Shown here: positions 46,073 through 58,163 of the stretch, in pieces
Layout: each line of letters starts with the position of its first letter
How positions within the stretch are numbered: position 1 is the stretch's first letter
Assembly (NCBI GenBank): GCA_000729835.1
Contig: JFHB01000123.1
Span: 26,831-90,830 of the forward strand
Reading direction: 5' to 3'
Length of the DNA stretch: 64,000 bases
From: Atkinsonella hypoxylon
Taxonomy: Eukaryota > Ascomycota > Sordariomycetes > Hypocreales > Clavicipitaceae
Made by a program: the position numbers and the translations under genes
The notes under the pieces: generated by a model
Seen by the model: only the letters and a program-made list of their open reading frames with translations
Databases searched by the model: none
What the model was told of the DNA's origin: nothing

Positions 46073-47731
46073 ATGAAACACCTCATTCTCACAGGAGCGT
46101 GTTACCTCGACACAATCCTAAGGCAAGTGGTCCTTCAATCCTTGTTCAGGATCCAGCTAACGCTACCCTGCAGCGTACCGCACTTTCCAAAAGAAGACTC
46201 CAAACTACGAGCTTCAAATCTCCAGGTCCGCAGAGGAGGCAACTGCCCGAATTCTCTCCAAGTTCTACAGCAGCTTTTTGGACATGAACACGAGGTGCAA
46301 TTACACTTGGTATCATGTCTGCCGGAGAAAGACGCGCCTGCTACGAAACGAATACTGGCATCGTTTGGCGACAGTTCGAGCATCAGTTTTGGGCATTGCA
46401 TTTATCGTGATGGGTACACGGATCCTGCGAGCAGTTATGTCATACGAAGCCGCGAGCGTGACAGCAGGACCATCGTGAATTACAATGGACTGCCAGAAAT
46501 GAGTTGTGACGAGTTTGGACGAATAGTGGATGAGTTTGGCGATGAGGAGACGTGGTGGCATTTTGAGGTGAGTTTGTTGTCTCGCTGCTGCCTTCCGATG
46601 ATTCTCATTCGGCAAGTGTGGCAATTGTGCTCTAATTAGACAACTTGAGTATTCTTGCGATGTATGAATTGCATTGCTTTCGATGGCCCACTGACGAATT
46701 GTGTTACGCGTTTCCCTTGTCTACATCCAGGGCCGCATTCCGAACACGACACTGGCTTGTATTCGCCTGCTTCGTCGAAAGCTTGCCAATGCCAAAATCA
46801 GTGTTGAGGTCGAGAAACCCGGCAGGGACGGCCTCTCGGAGCTTGCGGCCGAGGCAGATGTTGTATTTTACTCTCGATCATGGGCAGAAGTAAGTCCTCT
46901 TGAACATCCGAACATCAATACTCTCGAGTATTCTTGATATTCATGGCTTGCTTGGCCTATCGCCTGACTCCTGCCCTCTTCTTTTCTTTTCCATTAACAA
47001 AATACATCTGACCCTTGGCCCCTTTTTTAACTTGACATAACAATCGTACTACTTGTCTAGACTAATGCATTTGCGTATGGTGAACAGAGCCGAGGATACA
47101 CTTCTGCCGACGCATGTCTCACGAATGAACATCGCCGTCAAGGGTAAGACACAGCAGCACGCGCCCCTTCAATAGGCTAGATACGTGGTTTGCCCTGCTG
47201 CGGGTTCGGTATCTGAAGCGCATGTTTTTCTCGTCGTCCCCTTCCTCGGGAGAGAAGAAAATAACCGAGCAGTGCCATAACAGATCACTCGGATTATGCA
47301 CATGGGGTGCAGCCGGGGCAACGGCCATGTCTCAGGCATCTGGTGTTTGTGTCCACTGTCCAGCACAAGAAGTCGCTGAGCCAATATCGGTCATTGAGTG
47401 AGTTCTGACCCGTCACGTCCCGCGAGCACACATTTCTCTGGCACCAGCCATGGTCTTGTTTTAATTGGAATTTGCTTGATGAAACGAGATGAAACGCCTT
47501 GCTGATCGGTAACTGACACACCATGGCGGTGCCCGGGAGTGTAGCCCTGTTGGCGCTGGCGACACCTTCATCGCAGGCACGCTTTACGGTCTAATGATCA
47601 GTGATTGGCCATTGCTGGATATACTGTCCACTGTATCTTTTGCGGTCAGGTTAGCGACGCTTAAAGTGCAACGTGAGGGTTTCGACCGACTGGGGATAGA
47701 TATCCAGCAGGGTAAGTCACACCAACAATAA
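46073..47731 (+). CDS. ketohexokinase-like PfkB-family sugar kinase
   Basis: Six exons (46073-46122, 46174-46567, 46731-46889, 47088-47143, 47284-47397, 47545-47731) join in phase to 319 residues, close to the ~300 of ketohexokinases. The N-terminus reads LTGACYLDTILSVPHFPKED, then RRGGNCPNSLQVLQQL, the substrate-binding GGN of PfkB kinases. Exon 5 gives SLGLCTWGAAGATA. Exon 6 gives DPVGAGDTFIAGTLYG, the anion-hole and catalytic-base motif with Asp264. Such enzymes phosphorylate fructose or a related ketose at C1 using ATP; the exact substrate is inferred. Intron 1 is GC-AG (GCAAGT, GCTAAC, CTGCAG). Exon 4 (56 nt) and its acceptor partner at 47283 are the least certain. The last exon runs through a possible donor (GGTAAGT at 47711), so a further tiny exon is possible. 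Confidence 0.78.
46123..46173 (+). other. GC-AG intron in the ketohexokinase-like gene
   Basis: A 51-nt intron with donor GCAAGT, branch GCTAAC 15 nt before the end, and acceptor CTGCAG. It joins AG to C (Ser) in the conserved DTILSVPHFP segment. No GT donor nearby gives that joint. Confidence 0.75.
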
Positions 47732-50700
47732 TACAGGCCACACGGGCAAACAGCGCAAGTAAATTCCCCACGGGCGACAGAACACGCGCACGGCTTCCGT
47801 CATACATAGCATTGCCTAAACAATCGAGACAAGGAGACAGCACGGCCGTCTTTCGAATGCGGCCCAAGAGAGTCAGCAAAAGGAATGATAAAGACACTAG
47901 AGTTGGGCTGTCGGTCATGTGCTTATGTATTGCATAGGGCAATGCCGGGTGTTGGAAAGAGTAGTGTTATTAATTTGCGGATAAGGTGTCAGCAGAGATG
48001 ATCTCATGCTTGCCAGGCAGGGCGTCTTAGCATTTAAGCTAGTCGACGTCTATATTTGTCCATATTGCGGGAGTCAACACGAATCTGCCAGGTGAGGTAA
48101 GAAAAGAGAGGAAAATCTAATACTGGCTAGATGCCAAGCGCTAGGTTAGTCAGCACTCAATAGCAAGGAAAAGGGTGATGATGAAGCAAGCGACTGACTA
48201 TGCATTAGCAACCAAGATCCCTGCTCCACTCGGAGCAAGGACTTTTCGTCGGTTTCAACTAGAGTGCCGCGTTTCGCGCCCTTTGATTTGGCGAGAACGG
48301 AAATATAGCTTACATGCAGCCAGCAGATGACAAGGCGCAAGCATCGCGTGTTGGTGTAGACGGTGATGCATGACATGCGCGGTACGTACCCATGTATTCT
48401 AGGTTAGCTATGGCCTCTTCCTTGGATGCATTTGGAGACGCAGCTAGCTGGCTTCCGACTTGGTGGCGTTTTCTCAACAGGACGACCATGTTGCATGGTT
48501 CTTGGACATCCGAATGATTAGGCACTCCGGATGGACAGATGCTTTCCGACTTTCCCTCGCCGTCTGGCCTTTGGCTTAGTGACACGGTGATGTCTGTTGA
48601 TAAAACAATAGTACCATGCTCCACATTGCTCCCCATCCTACTACATATTCCGGTGTCACATCAGACCCGAGAGTCGTTACGAGTGACGATATTCCGTAAA
48701 GTCCTGCAAATTATCTGCTGGCTTGCATACCTTAGGTACCTGTACCTACCTTGAGAACTTAGGTAGGTGCATGCATCTTGATAAATAATAAATAATGCTG
48801 GAAGTACGGAGGACGGAGTACGGAGTATTCCGTACGTGGTCCTGGATTCTGTACGAAGTACGGAATACCCATGCAAGGTATCGACAATTTATGTCATCGA
48901 GGCATGGCGGACATCCAGCCGTCACGTCACGTCACTGCCGCACGGAGTAAGGTGGACGTCGATTGCATTGTCGGACGCGTGCCATGCTCTTTCCGTTCTG
49001 CTCCTGCTGGCTGGCTACGCTGGCTGGCTACGCTGGCTATGCACTCTCACGAAGGAAGGAGCAGCTATGGCCAGGCCAGCATGTCGTTCGTTCGATGTCA
49101 CTGCGACAATAGTAGCGGATCTTGAGCTTGACTAGATTTGCCATCGGGTGCTCGTGCCATTGGCTGAACAATTTTCGATGCAAGCCTTTGCAAGGGCCAA
49201 TACAGTATTCCGTACTACAACCCATTCTCATCCGACTTGTGATACTGCACAAGGCACATGCAGCTGAGAGCGTCGCAGTGCTTTCAGTTAGCCCGAAGTT
49301 ATCACCCTGGCCATTGAATCCAACCAAGTGCTGGAGAGTGGCAATAGTTAGTGCAGGGGCTGGCTGGCTGGCTGGAGGTGGACAAGAATCCGTCAGCCTG
49401 TACCCTCAACGTTTGGCGTCTTGCTGCCACGATATAACCGCTGCTTCAACAAGGCCGACAGATATTAGGAGTCAAGTGATACGAATACCCAGGTGGAAGA
49501 ATTAGAATGACTGTCAGACGAGCACGGACAAAGACACTGACAAGTGACAAAATGGCTGCCTGATGGATGCACGAAAACATGGAATGGCAAACATCCACCA
49601 AACAGTCGAGATCATTTGTAGGGATACTTGCTAACATACGATATTAGAGTGCGGGTACGACTAAGGTCCATCGTGATGTCCTCTGTGATATCATGCAAGA
49701 CAAATAAGGATGACGAGCCCGTTCCACTCATCCTTGCATTGTCCATCTTCATGGCGAATCTGGTTGTTTGATGCTCATCCATTTGTTTGGATGATTTGTA
49801 CTCTGTATTAGGTGTGGGTAATATTTGCAGGTCCTAAAGATACACCATTTAACGAAGGGCCAGGGAAGAAGGCGCTTGGAATCGTAACAAGCTTCTCCAT
49901 GTGAATCAAAGGGGTTTGATTTGGGAATGGCTGACGCTCGAGACATCCCAGCCCGCCAGAACATGTACCGGACGCGCTCACAGGCATGATGATGATGGGC
50001 AACCAGCAAAACACCAGTTTTCGCGGAAGAAAACGGATATGCAAAGGTTAGCAACAATAATAACGGCGACAACATCGACACGCAGGGGGGGGGGGGGGGG
50101 CTCCTACGTCACTTGTTTGCCAGGTAGGCGTCCTTCAAGAACCCCGGGACAATATCATCGTGGAAACCTTCCACAAACGGCAATTCGGCATTACGGAAGA
50201 GGACAAGGTATGGGGAGCGAGGTTGAAGGCCAAGACGCACGGCCACCCTTCAAGCCTCAAACAGGTGCGATAACCTATGCACAGCACATTATTACTCCGT
50301 CGCACAGAATGGCTGGCTCTTCAACCTCGGTTCGCCCTTTGAAATATTCGTGGACTCCAATTTATTCTATTCACAGGCATACACCCGTTCTTTTGAATCC
50401 CTATTGCTTTGTGCATAAAGGGGATGCATCGCGCGGTGACTTCCTTGGTTTCTTTTATGTTCGGGAATCTAATTGAAGCTTTCTGTCTCCCGTGTACTCT
50501 TTGTTTGTATACCAGGTTCAAAAAATTACAGGGATGGATGAATGACCATCCTCCCAGACTCGGGTCCACCTGCAATTTTCAGGATGGTCCTGTATAATAT
50601 CCAACTGAGATCCCAAGACCTCGGTCTTTCCACACGAACCCAGTGCATCGGTTTTTCCTGCGAGGCCGACCGACACATTTAACATAATACGACGTTCGAG

Positions 50701-51830
50701 CAGAGCAGAACGATCATGGCAGCTGACGGTACCATAGCTACTAGTTAGTTGCAAGCCATGCCGGTCCAATTGTATTCATGTGGACAGAGCCCATATTAGC
50801 CTAGTTGGCACAGCAGCTTCCGCATATGGAAACAACTTAACTACCTCATGCACGCGAATGCCCAATTTCAAGCCGATGTTAGCAGGAATCTATATAAACT
50901 AGACACCTTCCTCGAAGAAGAAGAAGAAGAAGAGATAGGCGAGTTGGTCAGAGCTTCGTTACATCGCAACCCCGTGCTAGTAACAAAATGCGAAATTTCC
51001 CAGCTATAACGGAGTATACGGGTTACGTCTCGTCAGGCTTATCCATTACGCCGAAGGGTTGATGGATGACTTGCTATGCCCAAAAACTTGCTGCTAGTTA
51101 CAACAATATTTCGTGGCACCGGCGTTGCAAGAAGCATCCGAGACCGAGACACGCGAATGAAAGCCACAGCGACCAAGCGGATTTTGGACAGAAACGATCC
51201 TGAATGGCGTCGATGCATGCGCGGCCAATCTTTGGAAACCAAGTCCAAGTATTCCGTAATCCCCAAGTTACACATGGCCGGGATCGACCAAAAAGGGTGT
51301 GTTAGTGCTGGACAAACAGAAATGATCTTAAACACCCCCTTGCCTCCTTCAGCGGCCATTCACACCACCATCCGTCCATTCAACAAGGCTGTGGCCACAA
51401 TGCCAGCGTGTGCTATTGTTGGGACATTTGGGACATGTCCAGGGCAAAAAGTTGCTTTTTTTGGCTTGAGACGTCGCAAGCCTTGGCTACAGCTCGTATC
51501 TTTCTTCAAAATGTCGATCCAGCTACGGAATACAGGAGCCAATAATTAAACTTGACAATTCATAGTCATCGAATAGCGCCCTTTTCTTTTGTTATCACCG
51601 AGATGTTCCCTCGTCCAACACTCCGTAGAGGGTAGAGGAGACAACAATACCAGCTTCGCTTAGAGAAAGACGGTAACTAACTAACTAGGCTACGATATTC
51701 CATCTCTGCGGCGTTGCGACTGTCAAAAGGATACCCAAGTTCGCATGTTATCAAGAGATGGCTGATGCCCTGCCGTCATCTGGAGCAAGGTAATAAGATT
51801 GGTCTAAGCGTCTGCAGATGTAGCAGATGC

Positions 51831-51897
51831 AGTGCCAGCCAGTGCCAGTGCCAGTGCCAGTGCCAGTGCCAGTGCCAGTGCCAGTGCCAGTGCCAGC
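51831..51897. repeat. hexanucleotide array (GTGCCA)n
   Basis: About eleven tandem GTGCCA units. They create a false Gln-Cys frame on + and an Ala-Leu frame on -. Confidence 0.95.
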
Positions 51898-54800
51898 GCC
51901 GTGGCTTTATTAAAGGTCTTAATTAGCATTGATAGCCCTGGAGATTGATCGATCGGCTTGTCGAGACTATAGATCGGTGCATTAAACAACACCCCCGCGG
52001 CCGTGATATGTATGTAATTGAATGAAAAGGACGGCACAATACAGTATTCTGGAGCCTTCAGTTCCCTTGCTCACAATGGTCGGGCTTCAATTCACATGCG
52101 TGCGTTGTGTGTGTGGTCTTTGGCAGCCAAGGGGTCAGATTCGAGCGTGGCTCGTGACCTGGGTTCATCATTGTCACCCGGCGGCTTGGGACAGGGGAGT
52201 GACCAGCCACGAGGTATTTATTAATACAATGATGATGAAAAAGAAAAAGAGAAGGAACGGACCAGAACACTGTGCTGCTAGGCTGCCCAGGCTGTGCCTA
52301 CGTAACAAGCCAGACGAGCAAGGGCAAGGAAGGGCAGGCGCCAACGCCAGCACCTGCGCTACAAACTTAGGAGCAGGTATGTATTCCGTAGGTAGGTAGG
52401 TAGGTAGGTACGTATTTAGACCCTGCGGACCGACAACACATCGAATCGACCGATCGATCCCGCTGTGCACACTCCTCGTTCGAGACAACAGCGACTTTGC
52501 ATCAAACACACACTCCTTGCTCCATCTCAGTTCTGTTGAGCTGGCATCGATGCTCTACACCAGAGACGATGCTGCACGCTTTTGAATAGCAGACTCGCCA
52601 TTGATGCTCCTGCAATAAATGAAGAGGAGGACTTATTTGTGCAAACCTTACTACAGCGCGGTCGAAAAGTTTATCCAAACATGGCAACCGCACGCCGGTA
52701 GATGCTATGAAATTGGAGGCAACATCCAGACATTGGGTGGCGCGCCTCATTCACCTGTAAGTGTTCCACTTGGTAGGCCCATGGATAACAGCAATCGGCT
52801 CAACAGACTACAGACTACGAGCAGATTATGACAAAGATACTAGCGGCTCCAGTCCATGTCTCAGCCCTTGTGTGTCAGACGAAGCTTTTCCCTAGGTCTT
52901 TTCGTGTCGAAGCCGTTTGCTGTGAGCAACAGAGAGTCATGCCAGCTCAGCTCTCTCTGTCCTCTGGTCCCGCTTCGCCCCGTCTTCATGCTGCAGAAGC
53001 GGTTTTGGGGTGTCAGCTAACTATCGGTCTGTTGATCAATGGTTAGCTCTTCACCCGGGCAAAGGAAAAAGTGGCCGGTTGTTACTCCGTACTCACAGTT
53101 CTAGGTGCCAGACCGGCCACTTGTCCTTTTACCTGGGTGCCCGCTAAAGCATACAGCGAAGTGGATGGCAGGTACGGCGCTTTTTTTTTGGGCGCACACA
53201 AGGGCTTCTGCCTCCGAATGGCGCAAAAGGGGGGGATTATTGTGTCCCGGTCTTCGTCACATTCATTCGTCGTTGAGGTAGGTCTAGGTCCCAGCCAGGT
53301 CTATTCCGTAGTCCGTTGTCACTAGCCCAGACCGTGTGAATCCGCAGACATGGTCTCCACATATTTCTTCAAGCTGGATTTGTTTGGCGTTAAAGCCACC
53401 TGGATGAAGACGATGCTGGCGTCATCAAGCGTCCGGTGCAACTTGGCAGCTTCTGAAACGTTTATAATTATCAACTAATCGAACCCAGGACGTTCGGGGG
53501 TCAGTCAATGTTCAGAGGGCAGGAGCCCCATGCTCAAAGAAATCAAAGAAAATTGCCAACGCCAACGCCTCCAACCAGTTCTGGTAAGTGGGGGAAAGGA
53601 CGAAGCTGCGTGTTTCCGGGGATTCGCGATGTGAGAAACCATGTATGTCCTGCAGGCGAAGTACGGAGTACATCTAACTGGAATGAGCCTGTCAGTATCA
53701 GCTGCATCCGCGAAGACATACATAAAGGTATGTGTTACTGGCCCACATCTGTTACCACCAGGGCCTTACGCTTCGGCGCTAGACAAGCTCGAAAAATCAA
53801 ACATGAGGATGTACGGAATACGGAGTAGGTGATTTAGGTGTTAGGAGCGAGGAGCGAGGAGGGGCATGGAGCAACGGCTTCTATCATTACTTAGCCCCCC
53901 CTCTGGAACAGAAACACAGGTTGCCAGCTGGAAGCCCAAGCCCCATGCCACCCACCTTCGTTTTCATCTGGAGTGGTCAGTCGTGTTGATTAGCGAACCA
54001 CTTACGGAATAGAGTATGGCCAGCCGACATGGCTCACCCACAAAGGGCCATTGGGTACGGAGTACGGAGCAGACGCCACACAGATCATGCTTTGCAACCA
54101 TGTATTCTGTACAAAGAAGAAATATGGTCTCTTGCCTCGCTGCTTTCGACCCGCCGGGCTGTGTTGTGTGCATGTGCATCTTAGCATAGAGCCCGGGAAG
54201 TGTCTTGTATGTTTGGCGTTGCGCGAGGGTCACTCAATGTCGCAGCCCATTTAACAAGGTAGCGGTCGCAAGCTTGACTTTTTACTTTTTATCTCGTTTT
54301 TCATCCTTTCACCCGCGCACCCTAGCACCCTATTTTGCGTTAACTCTTGCACCAACTTGCTTCGTCGAGGCAGTTCGACTCAGTGCTGCCATTAGTGACT
54401 GCCCTTGGAGGGAGGATACGTACTCTAGTCGCGATAGATCAAGGCTTTTTCAATGCAGTTGAATGCTTTGAGCAGGCCAGGTCTCGAAACATGATTATGA
54501 TCGACCGCCCATTTATTCTTTGTCGTTCTAGCGTTGAACTGTAGCGACAAACTTGGCTTAGGAGGCGAGGCGCCTGTCCACCCCGGGATCAGGCATGGTA
54601 CGTACGGAGTACACGAGTAGCGCCTGGTGTCCTACCTTGAATATAAAAAATAGTGGTTTGCCTTGGGAGAACGATCACCCATGCTGGCATTAGGCGATAA
54701 TTTGTGCATCACCACAAGAATACTAACTACAATTGTCTTTTCTGGTGTTCGAGCTAGTTAATGGGAGCACACCTACGGAATACGTCGTTCAAAGTCCCAC

Positions 54801-54962
54801 CCGGTTCCAGGCGATGTCGGCTCGCTTCATCTAGTAATGGCCGGCCAGATCTGTAATCATCTGTGTCAGGGCTACACTTGACATGCAATAAAAAAAAAAA
54901 ATACTGACGCATGAATATGCACAGTACGCGGTATTAGAAGCCCTGAGCTATGTCAGTTGGGG

Positions 54963-55002
54963 GAAAGAAAAGAAAAGAAAAGAAAAGAAAAGAAAAGAAA
55001 AA
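54963..55002. repeat. pentanucleotide array (GAAAA)n
   Basis: About seven to eight tandem AAAAG units. Confidence 0.95.
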
Positions 55003-56113
55003 GTTGCGTGCCCTCTTTGCTATTGGAGATACGCCCTCTTTTTGCCTGCACGCCTCATTTACACTACCTAGGTAGGTACCTACGTAGAGTACGGAGTACG
55101 TACTAGGTAGATGTACAGTAAGTAATATTACGGAGTGCTCCGTATTTTACGGATACGGCAACATGACTGGCCCGGCTCACATGGCATGGCAGACACACCC
55201 TCTTGTCCATTCCATGCCTGGGAGCCATCGGCTGTTGCGCTTACAACGACAAAGAGGGCCAAGGGACGAACTTTCAAACCAATCCCCCAATCCCCCAATC
55301 CCCCCATCCCCCCCCTGGTGATGCAAGCCCGCAACCAGGGCCAGGCTCCGAAGTGCACGACCCCTGCATATCGAGCAACGAGCATCTACCCTACTCCGTC
55401 CGGACTGGGATAGTTGTCACTTTCATCATCGCGCCGCGCCATGCTTGCCCAGCACAACTCGACTGACTGCATTGAATGAATGGTCTAGCGACTGACTAGC
55501 CGAGCGACAAAATACCCCTGCCGATGGTCCGTACTTGGCGCTGGACACCTGGACACCAATGAACCTGAACAGATGAGATATTGAGCCTGCATCAGGATTC
55601 TAGCCTCGGCCCAAGACGGGATGCGAATGCGAATGCGAATGCACTGCTGTATTCCGTACGTGCCGAGTGATACCCGTATGCCCTTGAGGAAAATCGAGGC
55701 TTCCACATTCCGCATTTCACATTCTGCTCCGGCAGAAACGTCAGGACTCGTCGAAATTGTATGCGTATCCGTACAAAAAAGGGTGGTTTCGGGAGCTAGT
55801 ATTGGATCAAGGCCTGATGATGGATCTCCTGTTGCTTTTGATTGGCTAGGGGAGCAAGATCTCTTAGCTGCGTATTCCGTACTGCGAGGTAGGTATCTTA
55901 GTAACCTGGTCATTATTGGCTGATTTAGGTGAGCTAATCCTTATCGAGGTGGGCTCCATCTGATTTTCAGGCCTGCCGTCTCACGGACAAACAGCTACAT
56001 GTAATGTAATGTAGCCTTTTCTCTCCTAGTACAATTTCTGTTTGCGCCAGCCCAGGTGGGCGAACGGTAGTTGTCAAGGCATCAGGTGCAAGCATCATGG
56101 CAATGCCACCTAC

Positions 56114-56355
56114 ACTGTACTATACTATACTATACTGTACTATACTGTACTGTACTGTGCTGTACTATACTGTACTATACTGTGCTGTACTATACTGTGC
56201 TGTACTATACTGTACTATACTGTGCTGTACTATACTGTACTATACTGTGCTGTACTATACTGTACTATACTGTGCTGTACTGTACTGTACTGTACTGTAC
56301 TGTACCGTACCGTACCGTACCGTACCGTGCTCCGCTGCGCTGCGCTGCGCTGCAC
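56114..56355. repeat. ~240-bp pentanucleotide array with a compositional gradient
   Basis: About 48 five-base units. From left to right the predominant units are TACTA, TACTG, mixed TGCTG/TACTG/TACTA, pure TACTG, TACCG and finally TGCGC. Adjacent variants differ by transitions, so GC content rises along the array. All three plus frames are open through it because no unit contains a stop, which explains the long Tyr/Cys/Leu/Thr frames here. Confidence 0.95.
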
Positions 56356-56939
56356 TCTTGGCGGTCCAGAGGTCCCACGCCACCGCCATGGGCGCAGAGC
56401 GGGCTTCTGCTTTCGTGCCATGCAAAGTACAAGTTATGCCAGTATGGGCTCATGCGTACATTCATTCAACTGTGTTGTCGGATTATGCAACCCGCCGATT
56501 TCCTTCCTAGTAACCTACCTAGGTACCTACCTGCCCAGGTAGGTACACAGCACGTAGATCAAGAAAAAAAAAAAGAAAAAAAAGAAAAAAAAGCGGCCGG
56601 TTATTGCACACAGCTCTAGGTGCTGGAGATCGGCTATTGCCTCGTTTTTCTTTGACCCCGCGTGGTCATGTCAGGCAAAGTGAATTCGCACTCCGTATTC
56701 CGTACAGCAAGCAGCATTCTTCATTCGTAGCAGACGGGCGGGTTCCGATCATGGAGCCCAAACGCATGCATGTACCTTGGCACCTACCTCGGTACGTAGC
56801 TTTTGAGGCCTTGCAGGGCTATCAGGAGACTCTGTTAGCTGCCTTGAACCTGCCTGCGGAAGCGAGGACAAACTACCTACCTACCTACCCACCTAGGTAG
56901 GTAACCAAAGTGCAACCCAGTAGCCAGCAGCCTGGTACG

Positions 56940-57006
56940 GTGGGAACAGTTTCATCCGGTACCCAAGCCACTTTGTGATATGCCTGTTACCGAATTCTAG
57001 CATGTC
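56940..57006. repeat. short inverted-repeat element, copy C
   Basis: The left arm GTGGGAACAGTTTCATCCGG and the following CCAAGCCACT match copy D (GTGGGGACAAATTAATCCGG, CCAAGGCACT). The right end TACCGAATTCTAGCATGTC aligns to TACCGGATTAAAATGTC of copy D with a two-base gap. Confidence 0.6.
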
Positions 57007-57298
57007 AGGCGAAAATAACCCCAGTGGGGCTGGTAGAACCAGCAAGTCAGCTTTCTTGACGCTTACTACCATCTGTAAGAGCACTTGAGCCATCGATTGA
57101 ATGGATCGGACCCCTTACCTTTGACGGCTAGCAGCCCTGGACGCCCTGGACGGCCGTGCTGGGGGCGGGTCCGAATCCCCCTACAGTGCTGCATGTACTC
57201 CGTAAACCGCGCCCCACCACGCTTCGCTCTGTCCCCGGTTCTACTTTGATGTTGTACTAGAGGTACTCCGCTTCCATTCCACTGACACCCCCGACATA

Positions 57299-57370
57299 GT
57301 GGGGACAAATTAATCCGGTAGCCAAGGCACTACGTTATAAAGAGCGACTACCGGATTAAAATGTCTCCAC
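57299..57370. repeat. short inverted-repeat element, copy D (best preserved)
   Basis: The arms are 57299-57321 (GTGGGGACAAATTAATCCGG, then TAG) and 57348-57370, whose reverse complement begins GTGGAGACATTTTAATCCGG. They match at 20 of 23 positions around a 26-bp centre. An octanucleotide array begins directly beyond its right end. Confidence 0.8.
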
Positions 57371-57372
57371 CG

Positions 57373-57455
57373 TGCCTGTCTGCCTGTCTGCCTGTCTGCC
57401 TGTCTGCCTGTCTGCCTGTCTGCCTGTCTGCCTGTCCGCCTGTCTGCCTGCCTGT
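57373..57455. repeat. octanucleotide array (TGCCTGTC)n
   Basis: About nine to ten tandem 8-bp units with one C substitution, abutting inverted-repeat copy D. It creates false Arg/Gln/Thr/Gly/Asp frames on the minus strand. Confidence 0.95.
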
Positions 57456-58163
57456 GCATTCTCTCCTTGGCCATGAATGACGCATATGCTGATTCAAATA
57501 AGCCTGGAAACAAACGGCACACCCTGGGGACTTAGTCACCCCCCGGTCTCTCGTCTCCACCCCTCAGATGGCAGGCACTACCAAGAAACGACTCAAGATG
57601 ATGCTTTTTAAAGGGTGCAGGGTGCTGCTGGACAACTGACAATGTTAGCGACAACCTTGCGCCCTACGCGGGGGTGTGAGATGGCAGCAACACCCCTTTC
57701 ATCGAAATGCAACCCGCACGTCAAAGCCTTGTCCTTCTCTTGACTGGTCCACTCCAGATCCATGATCTAAGTCCTCGGTTTGGATCTTACCTCCGGCTCC
57801 TACCCTTTTGACGAATGGAGCTCGACTGTGTGACTCCATTCCCCAAGACACACGCCCTCCCCCTGTCGTGGGGACTTATTATTGCACACCTGTCGTGAAT
57901 GTGATCATACAATAAAGCTCCCTTGAATCGATCATCCGTCTTAATATAATCTTGACGTCCTGCTTTCCATCCAACAACGCAAACCCAGACAGCACTCACA
58001 CATCCAAGCCAACACGACGCTTCCGCGAGATTTACACGAAACTTTTTTTCCCCTTGACCCTTTGCCGATATCTGCGTTTCTGACTTTTGGTTATAAGTCT
58101 GACGGAGAGACCACCGCGGAGACCACCGCGGAGACCGTGCCTATATCTATATCTCAGTCAAAC

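Larger units (their letters stand above)
47732..58163. other. 10.4-kb gene-poor, repeat-rich block
   Basis: No frame has recognisable features. The longer ones (for example 49901-50476 and 51076-51549) lack family similarity, and several others are created by tandem repeats. Contents include eight exact TACGGAGTA motifs, many TACGGAATA variants, six tandem arrays, an 18-base poly(G) at 50084-50101, and two adjacent copies of the ~70-bp inverted-repeat element. Confidence 0.55.

Noticed and set aside
51076..51549. 157-codon plus-strand frame
   Set aside because: No motif, signal peptide or conserved segment is recognised, and it lies in a repeat-rich gene-poor block.
51714..52037. Gln-Cys and Ala-Leu repeat proteins on opposite strands
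   Set aside because: They are translations of the (GTGCCA)n array.
56042..56619. Three overlapping plus-strand frames of 137-182 codons
   Set aside because: They are produced by the stop-free pentanucleotide array and consist of repeating Tyr/Thr/Leu/Cys; there is no unique coding sequence.
57165..57185. T-arm-like GGGTCCGAATCCCC
   Set aside because: There is no A box, acceptor stem or anticodon arm at the right distance upstream.
57310..57560. Two minus-strand frames of 70 codons rich in Arg/Gln/Thr/Gly/Asp
   Set aside because: They are translations of the octanucleotide array.
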